A DNA stretch of 64,000 nt from Roseiarcus sp963732155 (GTDB taxonomy: Bacteria; Pseudomonadota; Alphaproteobacteria; Rhizobiales; Beijerinckiaceae): contig CAVSYB010000014.1 in NCBI GenBank assembly GCA_963732155.1, positions 62,001-126,000 of the forward strand. The letters run 5' to 3'. The notes beneath the pieces are model-generated. The model was not told the origin of the DNA, did no database searches, and saw nothing but the letters and a program-made list of their open reading frames with translations. The first letter of the stretch is position 1, and each line of letters starts with the position of its first letter. Shown here piece by piece: positions 47,187 through 56,734 of the stretch. Position numbers and translations under genes: made by a program.

Positions 47187-48644
47187 TCACTGCGCCGCCC
47201 CGCTCCACTGCAACAAACTCTCATAGAGCCGGTCGGAGTCGGCGGCGCTCGGACCCTTGCCGTCGCCAGCGGCCGTCTGCGCCATATTGCGGAACGCGTC
47301 GAACGCGGCGTCTGGCGCCGCCTGGTTCTGATCGAGCCAGCTTTGCGCCGCGTCGAGGCGCGGCCATCCGATGATGCGCGCGGTCAGATTGACCTCTTTC
47401 CAATTGGAATCGTCGGAAGCGGCGCGCAACTGTTCGAACCCCGAAAACAGCCGGTCGGTCAACGGCGCGATCCGCTCGGCGCGCGGCGAATTCGCCGGCG
47501 CGTCGATCGCCAGAAGCGCGGTCGTCACGCCGATCGTGTCGACCTTCTCCTCCTCGCCGATCAGGTTGGGCTGTTCGCGCGACGTCAGCCGCATCGGGCT
47601 GTAGAGCCCTTGCAGCGCCGCGGGATAGGGAATGGCGACCACGTGAAACCGGCCGGCTTTGTCCAAATCCGCCAAGGCGCTGGAATCGTCGCCGCCAACC
47701 ACGAAGATCGCATCGAACTGGCCGTTCGCCAGATCGGCGAGCGCCGCCGGCGTGTCCTCGTGGGTCGTCGCCACCGCGATGTTCAGCCGGGAAAAGACGA
47801 TGGCGGCGCTCGCGGCCGCGGCGCTGTCGGGCGGCCCGACATTGACCTTGCGGCCGGCCAGTTGGCTGATGTCGGTGATCCCGCGCGCCGCGATCAGTTC
47901 AATCGGCTCGTTGGAGAGGCGCAGGAGATAAGGCGTCCGGCCGCGCCAGTCGGACGAATCCTTGTCGGCGGCCGCCTTGCCGGCGTCGATGAGACCGTCC
48001 ATCGAAACGATCGCCAGATCGGCCGCGTCGGCGTTGACGGCTTTGTCGAGCGCGGCGGCCGACGTGCGGCCGGGCGCGGCCCGCACGCGCAGCCCGCCGC
48101 TCTGCATCGCGGCGGCGAATTGGCTCGCCATGCGCGTCGCCGAGGCGTCGGCGCTGTCGGCGACGATGAGGAATTCATGCGGCCTGGCCCGTCCGGCGGC
48201 GCCCGCCGCCAGGTCCGCCTTGGCCGAAGCGGCCTTGCCGCCGGCGGCGCCGTCGCGCCAGGCGCCGTGCCAAAGCACCAGATGTCCGTTGCGCAACACC
48301 GGCTTGTCATAGCGAACCATGCCGTTGGGGGCCGGCGCGGGCGTCGCCTGCGCGGCGGCCGGCGGGTCATCGCGCGGAGCGGGCGCCTCGGGGGCCGGCG
48401 GCGACGCCGGCGGCTGGGCTTGCGGCGGCGGACCGGCCGCCCGCGCGAGCGACGGCGCGATCAGGAAAGCCGCAATGAGAAGGGCCGCGCCCGCCCTGCC
48501 GCGCCGCGACTGGCGAAATCCGATCCCTCGCGTGCCGCCCGGCGCCGGCTTGAAAACGGTCGTGTACGCGCGCCAAGGCGGATCGAGGCGCTGACTCTTG
48601 ATCGTCATCCGGCTAGCAATCGCCGCAAAATGCGACCTCATCAA
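47187..48644 (-). CDS. TAXI-type TRAP transporter solute-binding protein
   Basis: A 485-residue exported protein of the TAXI family of periplasmic receptors, with NVGPPDSAAAASAAIVFSRL, GQFDAIFVVGGDDSSALADL and the late TIGVTTALLAID region. The early domain binds ligand by LIVADSADASATRMASQFAAAM. Before it lies a signal-like helix (AGAALLIAAFLIAPSLARAAG, about residues 50-70) and a Pro/Ala-rich spacer. The start is uncertain: ATG 48644, 48641 or 48608 are all in frame. No TRAP permease gene is nearby, so the protein may work with a distant transporter or as a sensor. Confidence 0.8.
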   Translation of the reverse strand: MMRSHFAAIASRMTIKSQRLDPPWRAYTTVFKPAPGGTRGIGFRQSRRGRAGAALLIAAFLIAPSLARAAGPPPQAQPPASPPAPEAPAPRDDPPAAAQATPAPAPNGMVRYDKPVLRNGHLVLWHGAWRDGAAGGKAASAKADLAAGAAGRARPHEFLIVADSADASATRMASQFAAAMQSGGLRVRAAPGRTSAAALDKAVNADAADLAIVSMDGLIDAGKAAADKDSSDWRGRTPYLLRLSNEPIELIAARGITDISQLAGRKVNVGPPDSAAAASAAIVFSRLNIAVATTHEDTPAALADLANGQFDAIFVVGGDDSSALADLDKAGRFHVVAIPYPAALQGLYSPMRLTSREQPNLIGEEEKVDTIGVTTALLAIDAPANSPRAERIAPLTDRLFSGFEQLRAASDDSNWKEVNLTARIIGWPRLDAAQSWLDQNQAAPDAAFDAFRNMAQTAAGDGKGPSAADSDRLYESLLQWSGAAQ

Positions 48645-48755
48645 GGCAATCGCTCCCCGGCCGATGGTGCGACGCTCCAGGGCGAGGCGCCGAAAATCAT
48701 TGGAATATTCGCCCCCGTCGCGCCGGGCCGGCGAGGCGGGTGCGCCCCGCAGGCT

Positions 48756-51700
48756 TCAGAACGCCGGAAGCGCGGCGACCCCGGCGAGCGCCTCGTCGAG
48801 CGCCGCCGGTCCGATTTCGACGATGTCCGGCCGGTCGAGCCAGACGATGAAGGCGCGTAGCGGCAATCCGGGATAGAGCGGCGCCAGCGCCGCCCGATAG
48901 AGCGCGAGCTGCGCGACATAATGGGCCGGCGGCGCCCCGCCCGGCGGCGCGCCGCTCTTGAAATCGGCGATCAGCACGCCGCCCTCGCCGACCGCCATGC
49001 GGTCGATGCGCCCGACGAACGGCCTCGGCGCGAGGCCCGGACGAGCAAGATTGGCGGCGACGGCGACCTCGGCGCGGGACCCGGGCCCGAACAAAGCGGC
49101 GAGGCTGGGATCGGCGATCAAGGTCAGCACGCGCTGAAGGATCGCGTCCTGCTGCTCGGCCGGCATCGCCGCGGCGCGCTCGGCCAGGAAGCGCCGCGCC
49201 GCCTCGCGGCGTCGGTCCGCGGCGATTTCCGGCAGGCGCTGCAACAGGGCGTGACTGAGACGTCCCGCCTCGAGGAGGCTTTTCCGCCGCGCGTCGATCG
49301 GCGCCGCAAAGGACGCGAGGGCGCGCGAAGGGTTCAGCGGCGGCGGCGCCCGTTCGGGCGTCGCGCGCTCGGCGAGCCACGGCGGCGCCGCGCCGGGCTT
49401 CTGCGCCGGCTCCGACCGCGCCGCGCCCGTTTCGCGCCACGGCGCGCCGAGCCGCCATATCGACTCGTCCGGGCTCCACGGCGACGGGACGGCGACGGCC
49501 GCGCCTTCGAGCCCGGCGAGCGCCATATCGTGCCAGCAATCCTCGGCCTTGCCGCGCGGCCCGACGAATCCGGCGATGATCAGGCGTTCGGCGGCGCGGG
49601 TCATTGCGACATAGAGCAGGCGGCGGTGTTCGCCGGCCGCCGCCGCCCGCGCCGCGCCGCGCGCCAGCGCGACGACCGTCGGATCGTCGCCCGCGCGGGG
49701 CGACCAGGCGACGAGCGGCGGCTCGCCCGGGCGCGTTCCGTCGAGCTTGAACAGCTTGGGATCGTGCCGGCCGCTCGGGCCCGAGCAGGTGTCGGGCAGG
49801 AACACGATCGGCGCCTCGAGCCCCTTGGCGGCGTGGACGGTCATCACGCGAACGGCGTCGGCGCTGGTCTCCATGTCGCGCTTGACGGAGACGTCGGCGG
49901 TCTCGATCTCGTCGAGAAAATCGATCAGCGAGGGCGCGCCGTCCTGCTCATGGGCCAGCGCGAGAGCAAGGAACTCGTCGATCGCATCGCGCGCCTCCGG
50001 CCCCAGACGCGACAGCAGCGCGCGCCGGCCGCCGTCCTCGCCGAGCAGGCGGGCGTAGAAAGCGAACGGCGTCAATTCGCGCGCCCGCGCGCGCCAGACC
50101 TCGAGCCGCCGCTCGGCCTCGATGAACTTCCCCTCGCGCGCCTCGCCGAGCGCCTGCGCGAGCGAGCCGTCGCGCCCTGGCGCGAGGGCGAGCAGATCGT
50201 CGTCGTCGAGGCCGATCAGCGGCGATTTCAGGACGCTGGCGAGCGCCAGATCGTCCTCGGGGAGCAGCGCCGCGCGCCCGGCGCTGACGAGGTCCATCGT
50301 CGCGATATGGTCGCTCAGAGCGAGGCGGTCCGCGCCGGTCGCCTTGACGCCCTTTTCCTTGAGCGCGCGAATCATCGCCTCGAAGAACGCGCCGCGCGCG
50401 CGCACGAGGATGATGATGTCGCCCGCCGCGATGCGCCGCGCCCCGCCCGTTTTCGCATCGTCCGCCCGTTCGGGCGAGCCGGGGGACAGCCAATCGGCGA
50501 TCATGCCGGCGATGCGGCGCGCCAGCCGAACGGCGGGATCCTCGCCGGACCGTGAATCGAGCGGCATCAGCCAGTCGTCGGACGCGGCCTCGCTCGCCCC
50601 CGCGATCGGCTCCCAGATTTCGACCAGACCCGGCAAGGCGACCCGAAACGCCTCGTGCGGGGGCGCCTTTTCGTCATCGGCGACGCCGCTCCAGGTCTGC
50701 GGGACGCCGAATATCCTGTCGACGGCTTCGAGCACTCGGGCGGCGGAGCGGAACGACAGATGCAGCGGCACTTCGGCGAATGCGAGCTTGGCGTCCCTGT
50801 GGCGCCGCGCAAATTCCCGTCGCATCTCAGCAAACATTTTCGGCGCGGCGCCCTGAAACGAGTAGATCGACTGCTTTTCGTCGCCGACGGCGAAAAACGT
50901 CCGCAGCGTCTCGCGCGCGCCCTTGCCCGAGGTGAAGTCTTCGGCGAGCCGTCCGAGGATCTCCCATTGTTCTTCCGAGGTGTCCTGCGCCTCGTCGACG
51001 AGGATGTGATCGACGCCGGAATCGAGCTTGTAGAGCACCCAGGCGGCGTCGGACCGGCTGAGCAGCGACAGCGTGCGCTCGATCAGATCGTCAAAATCCA
51101 GAAGGCCGCGCTTCGCCTTGAGCCGCGCATAGGCTGAAAGAATCGTCGCGGCGAGATCGATCAGCGCCACGCTGCGCGCCAGGGTTTCGGCCGCCCTGTG
51201 TTTTTCGCGCAGCGCCATCAACCGGTCCTGCTCGGCGCGCAGGCGCGCGATGAGGGCGGGAAAGCGCGCCTGAAGAGGCTTGGTGACGATGTTGCGATCG
51301 GCGCCGCCGCGCGGCTCGCCGGTTTTGGTGAAGAAAACGGAGAGATAGCCGCCGAGCGCCGCAACCGGCTCGCCTTGCGCGGCAGCGTCCCGCAAGTTGG
51401 CCGCCAAGTCTTTGTCCTGCTTGCCGCCTTCTTCAATTTTGACGGCGATTTCGACCCAACCGGCGGAGCCCCCGAGCCCCGCCGACATCTGCGCTTCGAT
51501 CGCCGCGACGCCCTCGCCCGCGGCAAGGCCGAGGCGATCGGCGAGCGCCCCGCGGTAGCCCTCGACGCCGCCGCAATCTTCCAGCGCGTCGGCGATCTCC
51601 TGGCGAAGGCCGAGCGCCTCGCGCAGCAATTTGGCGAAGCCGTCCGGGCCGGCTTCGCGCCCGAGAAAGGCCAGCCGCGTTTCGCCGTCGGGCGCGCTCA

Positions 51701-52226
51701 GAAACGTCGTCAGTCCTTCCGCCCGGGCGCGATCGAGCAGCCGCGCGGCGTCGCGCTCTTCGATCACGCGAAAACCGGCGGCGACATTGGCCTCGAACGG
51801 AAAGAGATGCAGCAGCCGTTCGCAAAAGGCGTGAATCGTTTGAATCTTCAGGCCGCCGGGCGTCTCGATCGTGCGCGCGAACAGCCGCCGCGCAAAGGCG
51901 AGACGCGCCGCGTCGGGTCCACCGGCGCCGGCCTCGACGATCGCGGCGCCAAGCTTCTGATCGGAAAGCTGCGTCCATTCGGCCAGCGTCCTGAACACCC
52001 GCTCGGCCATATTGGCGGCGGCGGCCTTGGTGAAGGTGAGGCACAGCAGGCGCGCCGGCGGCGCGCCGCCCAGCAGCAAGCGGAGCACGCGCTGCGCGAG
52101 CACATGCGTCTTGCCCGAACCGGCGTTGGCCGACACCCAGGCCGAAGCCTCGGGATTGGAGGCGCGCGCCTGGGCGAGACGAGTCGCCAGCGGAATCTCC
52201 GCCGGCTCCCGGCGCGGCGCGCTCAT
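48756..52226 (-). CDS. addA: Double-strand break repair helicase-nuclease AddA
   Basis: AddA is the RecB-like helicase-nuclease subunit of AddAB, which processes broken DNA ends for recombination. The 1,156-residue protein has Walker A (ANAGSGKTHVLAQRV, about residues 32-46), the UvrD-type LTFTKAAAANMAERV, DEAQDTSEEQWEIL, VMTVHAAKGLEAPIVFLPD and LLYVAMTRAAERLI. The C-terminal PD-(D/E)XK nuclease site is in GVLIADFKSG. ATG 52226 overlaps the addB stop by four bases, so the two are coupled. In many alphaproteobacteria trxA follows; here it does not. Confidence 0.95.
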   Translation of the reverse strand: MSAPRREPAEIPLATRLAQARASNPEASAWVSANAGSGKTHVLAQRVLRLLLGGAPPARLLCLTFTKAAAANMAERVFRTLAEWTQLSDQKLGAAIVEAGAGGPDAARLAFARRLFARTIETPGGLKIQTIHAFCERLLHLFPFEANVAAGFRVIEERDAARLLDRARAEGLTTFLSAPDGETRLAFLGREAGPDGFAKLLREALGLRQEIADALEDCGGVEGYRGALADRLGLAAGEGVAAIEAQMSAGLGGSAGWVEIAVKIEEGGKQDKDLAANLRDAAAQGEPVAALGGYLSVFFTKTGEPRGGADRNIVTKPLQARFPALIARLRAEQDRLMALREKHRAAETLARSVALIDLAATILSAYARLKAKRGLLDFDDLIERTLSLLSRSDAAWVLYKLDSGVDHILVDEAQDTSEEQWEILGRLAEDFTSGKGARETLRTFFAVGDEKQSIYSFQGAAPKMFAEMRREFARRHRDAKLAFAEVPLHLSFRSAARVLEAVDRIFGVPQTWSGVADDEKAPPHEAFRVALPGLVEIWEPIAGASEAASDDWLMPLDSRSGEDPAVRLARRIAGMIADWLSPGSPERADDAKTGGARRIAAGDIIILVRARGAFFEAMIRALKEKGVKATGADRLALSDHIATMDLVSAGRAALLPEDDLALASVLKSPLIGLDDDDLLALAPGRDGSLAQALGEAREGKFIEAERRLEVWRARARELTPFAFYARLLGEDGGRRALLSRLGPEARDAIDEFLALALAHEQDGAPSLIDFLDEIETADVSVKRDMETSADAVRVMTVHAAKGLEAPIVFLPDTCSGPSGRHDPKLFKLDGTRPGEPPLVAWSPRAGDDPTVVALARGAARAAAAGEHRRLLYVAMTRAAERLIIAGFVGPRGKAEDCWHDMALAGLEGAAVAVPSPWSPDESIWRLGAPWRETGAARSEPAQKPGAAPPWLAERATPERAPPPLNPSRALASFAAPIDARRKSLLEAGRLSHALLQRLPEIAADRRREAARRFLAERAAAMPAEQQDAILQRVLTLIADPSLAALFGPGSRAEVAVAANLARPGLAPRPFVGRIDRMAVGEGGVLIADFKSGAPPGGAPPAHYVAQLALYRAALAPLYPGLPLRAFIVWLDRPDIVEIGPAALDEALAGVAALPAF

Positions 52227-55200
52227 GCGGGACCCCCGTCGTCGCCGTCGCTTTTGCCGCCGGTCGCCGACCATTCCTTGACGCGGGCGAGATGGTCGTA
52301 GTCGCCAAAGCGGCCGGCGAACTTCGGATAGGGGCGCGACAGATAGGGCGTCTCGGCGCTGGCGAACTGTTCGAGCAATTTGATCAGTTGGGCGTAATGC
52401 GTTTCGACGACCGCCCCGAAGCTCGCGTCCTTGAACTTCAGCTCGCGGATTTCGCCGCCTTTGGCGCCGCCGAGCTTCAGATAGAGCGCGGCCTCCGCCT
52501 TCACGCCCTTCGCCGCCGCGAAGGCGCCGCGCGCGAGCATCGCCGCCTCGAGCGTCAGTTGCGGCGCGAATCCGACCTGAACTTCGCTGACCCCGGGCGG
52601 CGCGCCGCTCTTGTAGTCGACCACCACGGCGGAGCCGTCTTCGAGGATTTCGATGCGATCGGCTCTCGCCGTCAGCTTGAACGCGGCGCCGCCTCGCAGC
52701 GGGATCTCCAACGCGCCGGCCTCCTCGACCAGCAGGCGCGCAAGGCCGCCGCGCCGCCCCCGTTCAAAATCGAGATAGAACTCCAGCCCCCGTTCGACGC
52801 GCGGCCATTGCAACGCGCGAAAAGCGGGATCGGCGAGCGCCGCCGCGAAACGTCCGCGCGCGATGCGCTTGAGAATATCGCCCGCTTCTTCCGGCAGTCC
52901 GCCGACCGGGAATTGTCCGGCGAACGCGCTGAGCGCCGCGTGCCATTCATCGCCGATCTCGCGCGGACCCTGAACCGCGCCGACAGGCTCCAGCGGCCTG
53001 AGCTCCAGGATGCGCTCGGCGTAGATCGCATAGGGATCGCGGCGCAACGTCTCGATGCGCGTGACGCTGAGGCCGCGCGGGCGCAGCGCGGCGGCGGGTT
53101 TTGGCCGCGGCGGCGCGACCGGCGCGATGGCGGCCGGCGCATCGATCACCCGGGCGAGCGACAACTTTTCCTCGCCCCTGGCGCGGGCGCGCGCGTAAGC
53201 GACGTCGCCGGCGACGGCCGCGATGCGCTGCAGGAAGCGCGAGGCGACGGTCGGGGCGCCGCCGCGTTTTTTGGCGCGGCTCAGAATGGCTTCGGGCGCG
53301 CCGAGCCCGGCGACGAAATCATGCGCGGTCTGGCCGATCCGCCGCTCCGGCGCCGACAGGCCGAGCGCGGCGCGCATCGAACGGTTGAGAAAGGAATCGG
53401 TGCGGGCCTGCGGCGGCCACACCGTTTCGTCGAGCCCGGCGAGCAGCGTCAGATCGAACGACAGCAGCCGCAACTCCAGCAGGCCGAGCATGCGCAGCCG
53501 CGGATGCCCCGTTGCGGCGTCCGGCGCGCGTTGTTCGGCCGCCACGGCGTCGAACAGGGCGACATAGTCGGGCCGCTCGCAGAAAAACTCCTCGCGCGCT
53601 GCGTCGGCCCATTCGTCCATCAAGGCGATCAGCGTCTCGCCGCCCGGCGCCTCGGCGAGGGCGTCGGCGGCGTCCGCCGCGGCGAGCGCCGTCAGCGCGG
53701 CCCGATGCGCTTGGAGAAAGGCTTCGAGCGGCGCCCTCGGCGGCAGCGCCCGCAGCGGCTCCAGCGCGCCGAGGGTGTCGCGCAGCAGGCCTTCGGCGGC
53801 GCGCCAGTCGGCCTCGGTCAGTCGCCGGCGCGCCCGATGGGCGTGGACGTCGCCCGCCGATCGGCGCGCCGCCGCGAACAAAGCCTCGATGTCGCCAAGG
53901 CCGGTCGCCGGCAGGACGCCGCGCAGCGCGCCCAGTTCGAGCGCGCGCGCCGCCGCCTCCGCCTCGCCGCGCGGGCGCGAAAGCCGCGCCAGCGGATGCG
54001 CGAGCAAGGCGAGAATGTCGATCGGCCGCCCGTCGAACGCCGCGTCGAGCGCGAGGCGCGCGAAAGCGCCGGCGGAAGTCTGGCCGAGCCTTTCGCCGGC
54101 CGAATCTTCGACCTCGACGCCCCAGCGCGCGAGCTCGGCCTTGACGCGGCGGGTGATCTCGAGGTCGGGCGAGATCAGCGCCGCGGTCTTGCCGGGCGTC
54201 TCCAGCGCTTCGCGCATCGCGATGGCGAGGGCCAGGGCTTCCTCGTTTTCATCCGCCGCCTCGATGACGGCGACATCGGCCAGAGCCTCTTCGGTTTCAA
54301 GCTCCCTGGCCGGCCCCGACGCCTCCCGCGCCGCTTGCCACAAATCGGAGGAATCGGCGGGCCGCAGCGCGTCGCTCAGAAAACGCGCGCGGCTGGCCAG
54401 CGCGGGCGACGTCGATCCCAGCACGCGCACGTCGGCGCGTTCCGCCCCGATGACCCGCAGCAGGCGGAACAGCGCCGCCTGCGGATGGCCGGCGATGACT
54501 TGCGAATCCTCCGCGCCGATCATTCGCCAGGACGCCTCGTCCAGCGCCATGTCGAGATCGGGCAGGACGACCGCGCCCTGCGGCGCGCGCGCGATGGCGC
54601 CGATCAGCCGCGCCGTCGCGCGATTGGTGCCGGTCGAACCGGCGATCACCAGCGGCCCGTCGAGCGCGCCGGCGGCGAGCCGGGCGATTTCGTGGTCGAC
54701 CAGCATCGCGCCGCGCGAGGCCCGGTCGACGAGGCCGTTTTCGTCGAGCCAGGCCGGCCATTGGGCGATGGCTATCTTGAGGAAATCGAGCGTGATGCGC
54801 CAATACGGGTCGAAATCGCCCGGCGCCAGGCCGTCGAGCCGCTCCCACGGCGCGCCCTCGATGATCATGTCGTCGATCAGCGCGCCAAGATCGCCCGCCA
54901 GCGCGAAGGCCTGCGCCGGGCTGGCGGCGACCAGCGGCGGTTCGCTTTCGTGAAACAGCAGTCGCCCGCCGTCGTCGACCCTGACGATCGCGCCGCGCAA
55001 CGCCTCGCCCCACGCCCGCGTCAGGCGCGCCAGCATCATGCGCCGGGTCAATTCGGCGACCGCTGGCGGCGCCGGCGCGGCGAGCTCGGCCGGCTCATCG
55101 AAGAGCAGGCTGTCCTGGGTCGCCTCGAAAGCGCCGAGCGGGGCGATGCGCGGCAAGATCAGGCTCGCGCCGCCGCCCGCCGCGACAAGCGCCAGGCTGA

Positions 55201-55402
55201 GTTCGCGCGCCGCGCGTTGCGTCGGCACGTAGATCGTCGCGCGGGCGAGAGCGAGCGGGCCGAGGTCGCCGGGAAACCCTTCGATCAGCGAGCCGTCGAG
55301 AAGCGCGCGGCTCAACGTCGGCAGGAACGGCGCGCCGGCGGGAATGGAGAAAAGGTTCGGGTCGCGCAGATCGGGCTCGCTGGGGAGCAGGACGATTTCC
55401 AA
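52223..55402 (-). CDS. addB: Double-strand break repair protein AddB
   Basis: The 1,059-residue partner of AddA resembles an inactivated helicase with a C-terminal nuclease. Landmarks are RATIYVPTQRAARELSLAL near the N-terminus, VIAGSTGTNRATARLIGAI, LAGLDETVWPP in the middle, and the nuclease motif GSAVVVDYKSGAPP near residue 930. The iron-sulfur cysteines of Bacillus AddB are not apparent, as in other alphaproteobacterial AddB. The gene starts at ATG 55402, divergent from the sugar ABC transporter operon. Confidence 0.93.
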   Translation of the reverse strand: MEIVLLPSEPDLRDPNLFSIPAGAPFLPTLSRALLDGSLIEGFPGDLGPLALARATIYVPTQRAARELSLALVAAGGGASLILPRIAPLGAFEATQDSLLFDEPAELAAPAPPAVAELTRRMMLARLTRAWGEALRGAIVRVDDGGRLLFHESEPPLVAASPAQAFALAGDLGALIDDMIIEGAPWERLDGLAPGDFDPYWRITLDFLKIAIAQWPAWLDENGLVDRASRGAMLVDHEIARLAAGALDGPLVIAGSTGTNRATARLIGAIARAPQGAVVLPDLDMALDEASWRMIGAEDSQVIAGHPQAALFRLLRVIGAERADVRVLGSTSPALASRARFLSDALRPADSSDLWQAAREASGPARELETEEALADVAVIEAADENEEALALAIAMREALETPGKTAALISPDLEITRRVKAELARWGVEVEDSAGERLGQTSAGAFARLALDAAFDGRPIDILALLAHPLARLSRPRGEAEAAARALELGALRGVLPATGLGDIEALFAAARRSAGDVHAHRARRRLTEADWRAAEGLLRDTLGALEPLRALPPRAPLEAFLQAHRAALTALAAADAADALAEAPGGETLIALMDEWADAAREEFFCERPDYVALFDAVAAEQRAPDAATGHPRLRMLGLLELRLLSFDLTLLAGLDETVWPPQARTDSFLNRSMRAALGLSAPERRIGQTAHDFVAGLGAPEAILSRAKKRGGAPTVASRFLQRIAAVAGDVAYARARARGEEKLSLARVIDAPAAIAPVAPPRPKPAAALRPRGLSVTRIETLRRDPYAIYAERILELRPLEPVGAVQGPREIGDEWHAALSAFAGQFPVGGLPEEAGDILKRIARGRFAAALADPAFRALQWPRVERGLEFYLDFERGRRGGLARLLVEEAGALEIPLRGGAAFKLTARADRIEILEDGSAVVVDYKSGAPPGVSEVQVGFAPQLTLEAAMLARGAFAAAKGVKAEAALYLKLGGAKGGEIRELKFKDASFGAVVETHYAQLIKLLEQFASAETPYLSRPYPKFAGRFGDYDHLARVKEWSATGGKSDGDDGGPA

Positions 55403-55647
55403 TCGAAAGGCTCGACCGTCCTTGCGCGGCGAACGGGCAAGAGCGATCGACCGGCGCCACGATAAACCATCCGGTCGCGCCGAGAAAGGCGAGCGCGCCG
55501 CGTCGACGCCGATCCGCCGGACGCCCGCGCTACTTAACTCGTCGATTGCCGGGATTGGATAACTTGCGCGCGTCCGTTTCGAGACGACATAGACGCTGGA
55601 CCGGCGCGGCGAGAAATGCCGCGCGGCCGGCGCAACGGGAGGAACAA

Positions 55648-56616
55648 ATGAACCTGCGAAACTTCGCCAGGATTGCGCTGCTCGCCGGCGTGGCCGGCCT
55701 GGCCTTCGGCGCGAATGCGCCGGCGCAAGCGGCCGACAAGCACCTGACCATCCTGGCTTCGGTGCCGGACATGGCCTTTCCCTTCTTCGTCCACATGGTG
55801 AAGCAGATCCACGCGGAGGCGGACAAGCTCGGTAACATCACAATCGTCGAGAGCGACGGCCAGCGCTCTTCGCCGAAGCAAACCGCGGACATCGAGGCGG
55901 CGATCACCAAGGGCGTCGACGGCATCGTCATCAGCCCGAACGAGGTCGACGCGCTGGCGCCGGCGCTGCAGGAGGCGGTGGACGCCAAGATTCCCGTCGT
56001 GACGATCGATCGCCGCGTCGCCAAGGTGCCGGGCATCCTCGCGCATGTCGGCGCCGACAACGTCAAGGGCGGCGAGGCGCAGGGCGAACTCGTCGAGAAG
56101 CTGTTCCCGAACGGCGCGACCGTGATGAACCTGCAAGGCCAGTCCGGCTCCAGCCCGGCGATCGACCGCAACAAGGGCCTGCACAACGTGCTCGACAAGG
56201 CGCCCCAGAAATACAAGTTCGTGTTCGAGGACACCGCCGGCTTCGACCGCGCCAAGGGTCTGTCGATGACCGAATCGGCGCTCGACGGCATGAAGTCGCC
56301 GCCGGACGTGATCGTTTGCGCCAACGACGATATGGCGCTCGGCGCCCTCGAGGCCTTGAAAACGCGCGATCTGATCGGAAAGGTGAAGCTCATCGGGTTC
56401 GACGCGTTGCCCGAAGCGCTCGGTCAGATCAAGGCCGGCAATCTCACCGCGACGATCGAGCAGATGCCGGGCGGCCAGAGCCGCGGCGCGGTGGATACGC
56501 TGGTCGCCTTCCTGCGCGACGGCAAGAAGCCGGCGCAGCAGGTGACGCTGCTGACGCCGATCGCCATCACCAAGGACAACCTCGACAAGTCCGAACGCCT
56601 GGGCGAAGTGAAGTAA
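55648..56616 (+). CDS. Sugar ABC transporter substrate-binding protein (RbsB-like)
   Basis: The 322-residue periplasmic binding protein has a signal peptide (IALLAGVAGLAFGANAPAQAA) and a Peripla_BP_4/ribose-type fold. It shows QRSSPKQTADIEAAITKGVDGIVISPNE, DRRVAKVPGILAHVGADNV and CANDDMALGALEALK. The ligand is probably a monosaccharide or polyol; the exact sugar cannot be read. GGGAGGAACAA gives a strong start at ATG 55648. It is the first gene of a three-gene transporter operon. Confidence 0.92.
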   Translation: MNLRNFARIALLAGVAGLAFGANAPAQAADKHLTILASVPDMAFPFFVHMVKQIHAEADKLGNITIVESDGQRSSPKQTADIEAAITKGVDGIVISPNEVDALAPALQEAVDAKIPVVTIDRRVAKVPGILAHVGADNVKGGEAQGELVEKLFPNGATVMNLQGQSGSSPAIDRNKGLHNVLDKAPQKYKFVFEDTAGFDRAKGLSMTESALDGMKSPPDVIVCANDDMALGALEALKTRDLIGKVKLIGFDALPEALGQIKAGNLTATIEQMPGGQSRGAVDTLVAFLRDGKKPAQQVTLLTPIAITKDNLDKSERLGEVK

Positions 56617-56649
56617 CAGGCGGCGGGTCGCGACGGGCCGATCATAACG

Positions 56650-56681
56650 GACGGGGGCCTCGCCCAGGCGAGTCCCCCGTC
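56650..56681 (+). promoter_or_regulatory. Strong stem-loop between binding-protein and ATPase genes
   Basis: A 15-base arm starting GACGGGGG pairs with one ending CCCCCGTC around a CA loop, with one C/T mismatch. There is no T-run. Such structures often stabilise the abundant upstream binding-protein mRNA while lowering downstream expression. Confidence 0.7.
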
Positions 56682-56734
56682 GCCCGCCGACTGACCCTTG
56701 CGCGCCGCGCGATTCACTCTTTGACGGGCGATCG

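Noticed and set aside
52292..55465. A 1,057-codon plus-strand frame opposite addB
   Set aside because: It is a shadow frame with biased composition, while the minus strand encodes complete AddB.
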